IMG/VR virus record: IMGVR_UViG_3300010371_000056
Coordinates: 1-42,720 of that record
Length of the DNA stretch: 42,720 nt
Strand: one strand, 5' to 3'
Origin: a virus
A program made the position numbers and the translations under genes. Within the stretch, counting starts at the first letter, position 1, and every line of letters begins with the position of its first letter. Below are positions 32,101-38,876 of the stretch, in pieces. The notes under the pieces were generated by a model. It ran no database searches and was not told the origin of the DNA. It saw only the letters and a program-made list of their open reading frames with translations.

Positions 32101-32947
32101 TCAGCATAATATCAAGTTGCCTTCGACTGCGGTCGGAGCATCTGGAACTGGAACGGGTGCCGCTCCATCGACACCAGCGCGCGCTGCACCGGAAACATCT
32201 ACGCCGTCTAGCTCAGCGCCCAGTATCGACTTCAGTACCGCGCCAAAGGCTCCCGCGTGGGCAAATAATCCGAGCGTCGTGGCGCCGTCCGGGCAAGACC
32301 CAAAAGCATATGCTGCGGCTGAAAACGAACTCATAGCCGAATCGGCTGGAGTGCAGCGGACGCAGCAAGACGTTATCAATACCAATCGGATGCTACACGA
32401 GCTAGCTAATTCCAAGACAGGTCCGGGCATCGCTGAGATGTCTGCGGTTCAGACTGCATTGGGCAATATGACTGGTTCGCAGTTTGTCTCCATGCTCGAC
32501 AACAATCCGAGCGCGTACGCGATGTTGCAAAAGGGTCTCGGGCAACAGGCGCTTAGTGATCGCATTGAGGAACAGCGTACTTCAGGGGCAAGCGTCCGCA
32601 TGGGGGCCCAAGCCGATAACCTGATCCTGCACTACCTTTCGGCTAGCCCTGAGATGCCAAAGGCGGCAGTAGCGGGAATCCTGAACTGGAAACTACAGCA
32701 AGATCAGTGGGAGTTAGGACGCCAGAACGCGATCCCGGCGTACCTCAAGGGCGGATACGACGCTCGCTACTTCAACAATGTCTATCCGAATGTGCGGCCG
32801 CTCTCTGGAACGCTAACGACCACTGCTCCCCCCGGCACGACAGTGGCTAGCGAAAAGCCAGATGCTGGAGGGTTCATTCCTGGGCGTCGTTATCGTGACA
32901 GGAATGGCAATACGGCCGTATATGTAGGAAACGGAAAATGGCAATGA
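29114..32947 (+). CDS. Large internal virion (ejection) protein with embedded S74-like domain
   Basis: A 1277-aa protein, GTG 29114 after GGTGAGGTG. N-terminal 280 residues are Q/A/N/G-rich and helical, as in ejection proteins. Around residue 295 an intramolecular-chaperone (peptidase S74)-like segment occurs: FFSDKRLKHDIKKIGETYDG with D298, then HIGLIAQDVEKKHPEAVG. The domain normally sits at the C-terminus of spikes, but here it lies in the first quarter, as in similar podoviral internal proteins. An alanine/glycine-rich run (about 30645-30850) and GG motifs (KRGGAVRRGYDAGG; RKGYDDGG) follow. The C-terminal part is helical with polar linkers. Likely ejected with DNA to cross the envelope. 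Confidence 0.65.
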   Translation: MGGKTSTSQSNVSVPPQVLAQYQSVVNSANQTAQTPFSAYSGEFVAPVTAEQNAGIAATNSAANEAQPYYDAATGTLGATQGATTPVNTAAEIGTAESAAPLTGKQIDKYLSPYLGTVLSSTEAIQNQENQQQQAGQLGDAITSGAFGSDRTGIAAANLAQQQELANANVISGIANTGYQSALSTAQGQQQIGLAGASQLANIGQTAYGEGANTASELGELGTGAESAGLAGAQAEIQAGTVQQQTQQAQDTALYNQFLQQQSYPFQVGQWLADISEGTGSLSGSTTTTTQPGGFFSDKRLKHDIKKIGETYDGQTVYSYKMHGDPRTHIGLIAQDVEKKHPEAVGLAGGFKVVDYGKATKEAANKDHFYTGGVVPFRRIHRDTGGGLAGVLQAQEQMYGSMPANRQRQVYTGTGGGRSLAVANAPASPPPSGASELGQTMSLADKGYKLYGDITGPGAASPASAELGSYAGGLAPQTASLVGDAATPSVAADSATLSGVGDSALASQMAGEGLAAGAGSGAATGAAAAGAGAAAGAAGAAAGTAAAGVGTTAAADAAAALAAEYAAADVGIAAAMAAKRGGAVRRGYDAGGMPYSGAAGLAGPYADTTGDMNIPDERNTNTLKAAPAAGKQPTGLQDMLYMGNPDDWSSLMGSTFSNQALAMGGVAGRKGYDDGGAPSGDDGANDVQSAPAATSDVPSSGLAGWWERNKGTVLPILAGIGAAGTARTVHPGVALAAGLEAAANDYVPTQEGLAKAQREQALAEAQRLQNVPLGVKARIAQSIMPSGTGSPVAAPATGVAPQQLVQTTAAPTNPAPATIASTAPQKPAQPSDSGAQTAAGLAAQYRSRFFVNTARTPEEQAQKDEAIKKDWAVGGQMFEQQADTDFQARVQRDQQANRNAAQQLADIQYAQATDQTATPVARAAALARYNALRQWTGDGTAIEGGIVKNSRTNQPEIGTIAQQGLTPEQAASLKIQESSPVDTGAPAREPLSTWAAQHNIKLPSTAVGASGTGTGAAPSTPARAAPETSTPSSSAPSIDFSTAPKAPAWANNPSVVAPSGQDPKAYAAAENELIAESAGVQRTQQDVINTNRMLHELANSKTGPGIAEMSAVQTALGNMTGSQFVSMLDNNPSAYAMLQKGLGQQALSDRIEEQRTSGASVRMGAQADNLILHYLSASPEMPKAAVAGILNWKLQQDQWELGRQNAIPAYLKGGYDARYFNNVYPNVRPLSGTLTTTAPPGTTVASEKPDAGGFIPGRRYRDRNGNTAVYVGNGKWQ

Positions 32948-33083
32948 ACTCGCCTTTGATGTGTAGATACAGGCCAATCGCCAGCACCCATGCGAGCCCC
33001 AAAACAACCTCGAATGGCAGCCAGATCAGTCGCGCTACAGCTTTAAATGTCGTGGTCTTCTTGGGCGAGCGAGATAATGCCAT
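32874..33083 (-). CDS. Possible antisense small membrane protein
   Basis: A 69-aa minus-strand frame from ATG (33083-33081), with GGATC 4-5 nt upstream on that strand. It spans the 129-nt non-coding gap and overlaps the 3' end of the gene at 29114 by 74 bp and the start of 33077 by 7 bp. It reads MALSRSPKKTTTFKAVARL followed by a strong membrane segment (WLPFEVVLGLAWVLAIGLYL) and a cysteine/histidine tail. It is the only minus-strand frame I consider protein-like. It may be a regulatory membrane protein, a relic, or chance. Confidence 0.4.
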   Translation of the reverse strand: MALSRSPKKTTTFKAVARLIWLPFEVVLGLAWVLAIGLYLHIKGEFIAIFRFLHIRPYCHSCHDNDAQE

Positions 33084-34882
33084 TTGATCCAAAAACTGCA
33101 GCCCCCATAGAGGATGGCTTCGACCCATCATCGGCCGTTCCGGTTGCTGATGCAAGAGGTGCGTCAAATGGCGCCCGTTCAGACTCATCCTCCGAACCGC
33201 AAGACTTTGATCCGGTTGCCTTTCGTGACGCCATGTTCAATCAGGAGGCGTCTCACGTCTCTACTCCCGTCAAGCTGCTGGCTGGCGTGGGCCAAGGGCT
33301 TGCCGATACGACACGTGGAATCTATCAATTGGGGGCCTCCCTGGGACATGCCATGGGTCTCGTTTCAGATGAAAAAATGGCTCAAATTCAGCAAAACGTC
33401 GATTATCAGCATGAAGCTGAGCAGCCGCTAACGCGTACAACAGCAGGCAAGATCGGCGATGTCGTGGGGACAGCCATACCGGCACTGGCGATGCCCGAGG
33501 CTGGAATCCTCGGCAGTGCCGCAGAAGGAGCAGGCATAGGTGCTATTCAGCCGGTCCCGACTGGCCAATCTCGCGCCCAAAACGTGGTTACTGGGGCGGC
33601 TGGAGGCGCCGGAGGAGCTACTGCTGGGAAACTCATTGGCGGTGTATTGGGAGGTTTTGGAGGCTCTGGTGGGCGGCAGGCCGCAGTGGATCTGCTCGAT
33701 AAGGAAGGTGTTCCCGTAAGTGTCGCGCAGGCCACCGGATCTAAGCTGGCGCAAACAATTGAGCGTGCTTCTGGCATTACGAGCGGCGCGCCTGCAGATT
33801 TCGCAGCCGAGCAAGGGGCTGCTTTCAACAGGGCGGTCCTGCGGCGTATCGGTGTGACGAATCCCGAGGTGACAGCAGCGACGCCTGATGTTCTAGGTCC
33901 CGCAAAAGATGCCATTACAAGCACTATGGATGCCGTGGCCGCGAGAACAAAGCCGACAGTGGATAATATCTTCCTGAGTAATCTTGCGCAGGTTGAACAA
34001 GACGCCACGAGACAATTGCCGGCGAGCGATATTGGTCCAATCACTAAGAACATAAATGACATTCTAGAAAACGCCGCACAGAACAACGGGGCGTTGGATG
34101 GGACCTTCGTTCGTAAATTGAACTCTAACCTAGGAGCGCTTTCACGCAATCCATCCACTGCGCCCATCGCATCTGATCTACAAGAGGCTGTCAACGATGC
34201 GGTGCATAGGTATGCAACGCCCGGCGATGCGGAATTGCTGAACACTGCTCGCAGACAGTTCCGCGCCTTGAAGCAAATCGAGCCGGCAGTCGACCCAGCG
34301 ACCGGAAACATCAGCGTACCGAAGCTGATGACTTCGCTCAATTCAAAGGGCTTTGGTGGTCGCAATCAGACTCTCTACGGCAGAGGCGACCAGAGCCTCA
34401 TCGATCTCGCAAAAGCGGCGAAATCCGTCATTCCTGACAATCTCGGGAATAGTGGTACCGCGGAACGGGCGTTGCCCCTTGCGACCGCTCTTGAAGTGGC
34501 CGCTTCTGGCGAGCCAGTTAAGGCTGCATTGAAGGCAGGCATCGGGACTGTCGGGCTGAACGCGGCTGGAAAAGCAATGCGCAGTCAAGGGGTGATTGGC
34601 AGCTTCTTGAAGTCTGGCATCCCTGGTGCCCGCGCCACTGTTCCAGCAATCTCCAAAGCTGCAGCGCCGATCGGAATCGGTGCTGCCGAATCTCAACCGC
34701 ACGATACTACGCGCCAATACGCCAAGGGCGGCAAGGTAGACCATGAAGTCTTGGTCTCGCGTCTGATGGATCGCTGGCATGCAGCAAGAAAGGCGGCGAA
34801 CAAGACGACTGAGCCGCTGCTGCAGTTCCCCGATGAGACGATCGCCAAGGCGCTCGAGATCGCAGGGAGACCTGCTGCATGA
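33077..34882 (+). CDS. Second internal virion (ejection-type) protein
   Basis: A 601-aa protein. ATG 33077 is preferred to ATG 33047 because MPFDPKTAAPIEDGFDPSSA matches the FDPxTAxP repeats that begin related proteins. Glycine-zipper stretch GAAGGAGGATAGKLIGGVLG and GFGGSGG (about residues 180-205) could insert in membranes. The rest is helical; the C-terminus has YAKGGKVDHEV, the shared K-GG motif, and a final helix. Position after the other large internal protein suggests a joint ejection complex. Confidence 0.62.
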   Translation: MPFDPKTAAPIEDGFDPSSAVPVADARGASNGARSDSSSEPQDFDPVAFRDAMFNQEASHVSTPVKLLAGVGQGLADTTRGIYQLGASLGHAMGLVSDEKMAQIQQNVDYQHEAEQPLTRTTAGKIGDVVGTAIPALAMPEAGILGSAAEGAGIGAIQPVPTGQSRAQNVVTGAAGGAGGATAGKLIGGVLGGFGGSGGRQAAVDLLDKEGVPVSVAQATGSKLAQTIERASGITSGAPADFAAEQGAAFNRAVLRRIGVTNPEVTAATPDVLGPAKDAITSTMDAVAARTKPTVDNIFLSNLAQVEQDATRQLPASDIGPITKNINDILENAAQNNGALDGTFVRKLNSNLGALSRNPSTAPIASDLQEAVNDAVHRYATPGDAELLNTARRQFRALKQIEPAVDPATGNISVPKLMTSLNSKGFGGRNQTLYGRGDQSLIDLAKAAKSVIPDNLGNSGTAERALPLATALEVAASGEPVKAALKAGIGTVGLNAAGKAMRSQGVIGSFLKSGIPGARATVPAISKAAAPIGIGAAESQPHDTTRQYAKGGKVDHEVLVSRLMDRWHAARKAANKTTEPLLQFPDETIAKALEIAGRPAA

Positions 34883-35244
34883 CCGCCACTTACGATCTAT
34901 GCATCCAGCAAAACGCTACCTTCAGTCGCATCTTCGTCTGGACGGCCTATGCCACTGGTCCGAATACCGCGGGCGCTCAGCCACAGCCGGTTGACCTCAC
35001 TGGTTTCACGGCCGCGATGCAGATTCGCGCTTATCCACTCGCCTCTGCTGTGCTCTACGACGCCAGCTCCAATATCACCCTTGGCGGCAACGCCGGAACG
35101 ATCTCTTTGGAGATACCAGCGGCAACTACGGCAGGTTTCACCTGGTGGGCGGCTGTATATGATCTGTTGCTTACCGACCCCTCAGGGAGTGTAACTAGAT
35201 TCTTAAACGGATCAGTGACCGTATCTCCAGGGGTTACGACTTGA
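34879..35244 (+). CDS. Conserved phage virion-type protein
   Basis: A 121-aa protein, ATG overlapping the previous stop. Two-part beta fold: QNATFSRIFVWTAY ... VDLTGFTAAMQIRAYP, then GTISLEIPAATTAG ... VYDLLLTDPSGSVTRFLNG and SVTVSPGVT. This is a frequent phage protein, resembling baseplate/appendage N-terminal domains, found near tail-fibre genes. A role in attaching fibres is inferred. Confidence 0.65.
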   Translation: MTATYDLCIQQNATFSRIFVWTAYATGPNTAGAQPQPVDLTGFTAAMQIRAYPLASAVLYDASSNITLGGNAGTISLEIPAATTAGFTWWAAVYDLLLTDPSGSVTRFLNGSVTVSPGVTT

Positions 35245-35260
35245 AGTCGGAGTGATAGAG

Positions 35261-35662
35261 ATGCCTTTGCTCGAAAATGGAGTTGAAATTGTGAAAGCGC
35301 TGCTGCCACCGAAAGACGCCAATGACGAGGCGGCGCAGAACCGTTGGCGCTGGACCATCTTCTCCGCCATCACAGCTCTCGGCGTAGCACTTACCGCCCA
35401 TATCTTGCTTGCCTGCGGACTTGTCCCAGTGATCTACCCCGGATTCGCGCTTGCAAGCGATACGACCGAAATTCACCATCAGATCAACGTCATCGAAACA
35501 ATCTCGATCAGCAATGAGATTCTCGAGGAGTCGAGCAAGGTCTGCCATGACACCGCTGCTGATCAGCGCTTGAAACTCAATGAGTACATAGCGAAATTGC
35601 AGGGCGAATATAACGTGATAAATCACCAGTATTTGCCCGTACCGGAGTGTAGCGCGCAATGA
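35261..35662 (+). CDS. Small membrane protein with periplasmic helix (spanin/holin-like)
   Basis: A 133-aa protein; ATG 35261 lies 8 nt after GGAG (35249-35252), preferred to GTG 35252. An N-terminal cytoplasmic part (PLLENGVEIVKALLPPKD), one membrane segment (WTIFSAITALGVALTAHILL), and a 90-residue outside helical part with cysteines (NEILEESSKVCHDTAADQRL). The layout resembles inner-membrane spanins or lysis regulators, but no lipoprotein partner gene is seen beside it. Function uncertain. Confidence 0.6.
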   Translation: MPLLENGVEIVKALLPPKDANDEAAQNRWRWTIFSAITALGVALTAHILLACGLVPVIYPGFALASDTTEIHHQINVIETISISNEILEESSKVCHDTAADQRLKLNEYIAKLQGEYNVINHQYLPVPECSAQ

Positions 35663-35671
35663 ACGTTGGGC

Positions 35672-35699
35672 TTGACTAGCCTTCTCATTAGCGCAAGAT
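35672..35699 (+). promoter_or_regulatory. Sigma70-like promoter of the fibre operon (copy C)
   Basis: TTGACT (35672-35677), 16-nt spacer, CAAGAT (35694-35699). Weaker -10 than copies A and B. Predicted start about 35706, just before hairpin 1 of the leader, as in the other two copies; this shared geometry is the main support. Confidence 0.45.
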
Positions 35700-35708
35700 G
35701 CTCGTATA

Positions 35709-35790
35709 GGACCCGCTAGGTGCGGGTTCTGATGATTTTCTAGGTCCCGCATTCCCCGGCGGATATGCAGACCTCCAATTGATTTTGGAG
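35709..35790 (+). ncRNA. Structured 5' leader, copy C (fibre operon)
   Basis: Hairpin 1: GGACCCGC (35709-35716), loop TAGGT, GCGGGTTC (35722-35729), one G-U pair, followed by TGATGATTTTC. Element 2: GGTC (35743-35746) and GACC (35770-35773) enclose 23 nt with GCAT/ATGC (35749-35752 with 35765-35768) and TCC/GGA (35753-35755 with 35761-35763) around loop CCGGC. CTCCAA (35773-35778) can pair with TTGGAG (35785-35790), hiding the ribosome-binding site 8 nt before ATG 35799. Confidence 0.6.
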
Positions 35791-35798
35791 TGCTCTGC

Positions 35799-38700
35799 AT
35801 GAGCAAGATATTCATCCTGAAGCGGCTCGCGTGCGCTTTAGCCCTCATTGGCTTTTGCGGAATCGCCTCTGCGCAGACAGCCTTTCAGACTTGCGCCTTC
35901 AGCGACCCAACGCACTGCTATGGGATCGGACCGGGGACATCAGGACAGGTATACATATCGCAGGGACCGGCCGCGTACCCAGCATTTGGTCAGCTTGACC
36001 TAAGTATTGGTGTCAAGAACATTCTGCCGAGCGCCAATGGCGGTACCGGACTGTCATCGCTTACCCCGAGCGACTGCCTCGCAGCGAACTCAGTGGGTAC
36101 GGCGTTTACCTTCGTGCCATGTGGCAGCGGGGGAATGGTTTACCCAGGAGCAGGAATCGGTGTTTCAACGGGATCGGCGTGGACCACCAGCATCAGTGCG
36201 CTCTCTGGTTTGAATTCGTTTCTTGGAATAACGCTGCCATCGGTGAGCGGCAGTCCGACTACGGGACACCTCGTCTACTGGCAGACTGGCGGCACTAATC
36301 CCGTTCTTGGAGATCTAAACTTCACCGGTTCCGGCAACGCGGTTCTCGCCAACAGTCCGACGTTGATCACGCCGAATATTGGCGCGGCCATTGCATCTGG
36401 ACTCACGTTCTCCGGTATCACGGGCTCTACGCAGTGCCTGCACGTCAATAGCTCGGGCGCTGTTTCCGGGACTGGCTCGGATTGTGGCTCAGGCAGCGGA
36501 GGTACTCCCGGGGGAGCGACCAGTAACATCCAGTACAACAACGCCGGCGCGTTCGCCGGATCAGCTAATTTTACCTTTGATGGGGCCCATACGGTTACTC
36601 TAGGAGATGGAACCGCGGCTGTTGTTACCTCGCCTATCGGTATTAACTTTAATGTGCAAAGCGCATCGTCTTCAGCGACAACCGGAAATGGAGGAATTCT
36701 AACGGTAGCTGGTGGATCGATTTCAAATTCAAGCAACGGTGGCAATGCAGGAACCGTCGTAATAGCAGGCGGTGGAGCAGCTGGCTCCGGCTTCGCTGGT
36801 GGTATAAACCTATGGGCAGGTTCGGATTCAAACGGTCTATCTGGAAGCGGAGGAAACATACAGCTGTCAGCAGGCAGTGGAGCAACTAAAGGAACTATAA
36901 ACTTCCTCCTCCCAGGACAAGGATCGATTGTCACAAAAATGGGAACAGACGGTGGCTGGACTTTTGGCAGCCCAACCGGAGGAGACGAGGGCGTAGGCAC
37001 CATAAACGTAGCTTCCGGTCTATACCTCAATGGCGCTCTGGCTCCGGTAATTTCAGGATCGATCACCACGGGTCACTGCGTGGAGTGGGCATCGGCCACG
37101 ACGCTACAGGACGCTGGCGCAATCTGCGGCTCAGGTGGGTCTGGCATTACGCAGCTCACGGGCGACGTAACCGCTGGTCCTGGGAGCGGATCACAAGTGG
37201 CCACTCTCGCCGCAAGTGGGGTTACCGCTGGCAACTATACGAACCCCAGTATCACCGTAGATGCTAAGGGCCGCATTACTGCCGCAGCGAATGGTTCTGG
37301 AGGGGGCACCGTCACGGACGGGGCGGGCACGACGACCGCCAATGAGCTTGCGGTGTCGACCACGACGGCGCACGCCCTCGGGTATTCGGCGACGCTGCCC
37401 ACGGCGGCTGAGCCGGCGCATACAGGAGACGTGACCAATACTGCCGGCTCTCTGGCAATGACGGTCGGCAAGATCAACGGCGGCACCGTTCCGGCAAGCG
37501 CAACCTTGCTCGGCACGAATAGCTCGAGTCAGCCTGTCGCCGCGACGGCTGCGAATGTTCTGGCACTCATCAACAGCCAGACCTGCAACGCTCAGACCGG
37601 CACGACCTACACCTTCGTCATCGGGGATGCGAATGGTTGCATCACAGGCAGCAATGCCTCGGCGCAGACCTATACCGTGCCGCCCAATTCGAGTGTGGCG
37701 TACTCGACCGGTACGACGCTGACGTTGGTCCAGCTCGGCGCCGGTATTATCACCTTAGGTCCCGGAAGCGGTGTCACGCTGCAATCGCTCAAGTACGGGA
37801 GTTCCACGAGTCAGACCTACGCGATGGCCGGCGCCTATGACTGCCTGAGCTTGCAGAAGACGGCGACGGATACCTGGTTCGTCTCGGGCTGCGCCTACAA
37901 TCCTGGCGGCGGCTCCGGTACGGTCACAAGCGTTGGGTTGTCGGCACCGTCTGTATTTAGCGTCAGCGGTACCCCTGTCACAGGCTCCGGCACGCTGGCG
38001 CTAACCTTCGCCACGGGCCAGACGGCGAACGAGTTCCTTGCCACCCCCAATGGCGCCTCGGGAGCGCTGGGGCTGCGGGCAATCGTTGCGGCCGATCTTC
38101 CTGGCAGTATCACATCGAACACGTCAGGCACGTCGGCGAACATCACCGGCACGTCGAATTCCACGCTGACGACGCTCTCAGCGCTGACGAGCGCGAATGG
38201 ATCAACCGTCCCGGCTACCGCTGGTACGTTGGTCGGCTCCTCGGGCACCTTCACACTGAATGATTGCCTTGAGGTTGGCGCGACGAGCCCGCTCAAAATC
38301 ATCGACACCGGCGCGGCATGCGGCTCGGGCGGCGGCGGAAGTGCTTTCAGCGCTCTGACCTCGGGCACCAACGCCACGGCCGCTATGACCGTGGGCACTG
38401 GCGCAAGTCTTGCGGCGAGCGGCACTGGCTCGATTGCCGCGACATCCCTGACCGCGCTCTCGGGCCTGCCGTCTCAAGCGGCCGACACGATCGTGGCAAA
38501 CGCGACCGGCTCTTCAGCGAGTCCAACCGCAGTGTCGATCTCGGCATTCCAGATGGCGCTGCTTCAGGCCAACACGAAGTTCACCGTCGCCGGCACGGGT
38601 TGCACCCCGGGCACCACGACGGGTGGCCCCACAGCCGGCACGGTCACGCTCGCCACAGGCCCCTGCACGTCGATCGTGATCACCATGAACGGCGCGACGG

Positions 38701-38876
38701 GCCTGACTGCCCCCAACGGCTGGCACTGCAATGTGGAGGACAAGACGCTGCAGGCGGCGGGGACGTGGTTTGGCGAATGGGGCGAGTCATCGAGCACCAC
38801 GACAACGGCGACCATTGCCGTGCCGGCCGCTGCCGCCGCAACGGACGTGCTCTCCTTCAACTGCTCGGGGTACTGA
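35799..38876 (+). CDS. Large tail-fibre-like protein with Sec signal peptide and Cys-pair repeats
   Basis: A 1025-aa protein; ATG 35799 chosen (GGAG 8 nt upstream) over GTG 35790. Signal peptide: MSKIFILKRLACALALIGFC then GIASA before QTAF. Fibre motifs: NGGTGLSSLTPSDCL, GTVTSVGLSAPSVFSVSG, GALGLRAIVAADLP. At least four units with a cysteine pair followed by GSG: C93-C108, C213-C229, C427-C443, C823-C841. A middle part (about 36580-37020) is visibly richer in A+T and glycine repeats (GGNAGTVVIAGGG), suggesting an inserted module. The C-terminal domain is a beta domain with two cysteines. Likely a host-binding fibre whose export allows disulfides. Confidence 0.68.
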   Translation: MSKIFILKRLACALALIGFCGIASAQTAFQTCAFSDPTHCYGIGPGTSGQVYISQGPAAYPAFGQLDLSIGVKNILPSANGGTGLSSLTPSDCLAANSVGTAFTFVPCGSGGMVYPGAGIGVSTGSAWTTSISALSGLNSFLGITLPSVSGSPTTGHLVYWQTGGTNPVLGDLNFTGSGNAVLANSPTLITPNIGAAIASGLTFSGITGSTQCLHVNSSGAVSGTGSDCGSGSGGTPGGATSNIQYNNAGAFAGSANFTFDGAHTVTLGDGTAAVVTSPIGINFNVQSASSSATTGNGGILTVAGGSISNSSNGGNAGTVVIAGGGAAGSGFAGGINLWAGSDSNGLSGSGGNIQLSAGSGATKGTINFLLPGQGSIVTKMGTDGGWTFGSPTGGDEGVGTINVASGLYLNGALAPVISGSITTGHCVEWASATTLQDAGAICGSGGSGITQLTGDVTAGPGSGSQVATLAASGVTAGNYTNPSITVDAKGRITAAANGSGGGTVTDGAGTTTANELAVSTTTAHALGYSATLPTAAEPAHTGDVTNTAGSLAMTVGKINGGTVPASATLLGTNSSSQPVAATAANVLALINSQTCNAQTGTTYTFVIGDANGCITGSNASAQTYTVPPNSSVAYSTGTTLTLVQLGAGIITLGPGSGVTLQSLKYGSSTSQTYAMAGAYDCLSLQKTATDTWFVSGCAYNPGGGSGTVTSVGLSAPSVFSVSGTPVTGSGTLALTFATGQTANEFLATPNGASGALGLRAIVAADLPGSITSNTSGTSANITGTSNSTLTTLSALTSANGSTVPATAGTLVGSSGTFTLNDCLEVGATSPLKIIDTGAACGSGGGGSAFSALTSGTNATAAMTVGTGASLAASGTGSIAATSLTALSGLPSQAADTIVANATGSSASPTAVSISAFQMALLQANTKFTVAGTGCTPGTTTGGPTAGTVTLATGPCTSIVITMNGATGLTAPNGWHCNVEDKTLQAAGTWFGEWGESSSTTTTATIAVPAAAAATDVLSFNCSGY

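Noticed and set aside
33888-33906. Stretch TTCTAGGTCCCGCA identical over 14 nt to the left part of leader copy C
   Set aside because: It lies inside a gene, has no GACC 23 nt further on, no second hairpin and no nearby start codon, so it is treated as a chance match.
33547-34365. Minus-strand ORF of 272 aa opposite the second ejection protein
   Set aside because: Fully within a plus-strand gene, composition follows the shadow of alanine-rich codons, and no start signal or domain is visible.
36275-37069. Minus-strand proline-rich ORF of 264 aa opposite the fibre gene
   Set aside because: Its P/A/V-rich sequence is the complement of glycine/threonine-rich fibre repeats; no gene-like features.
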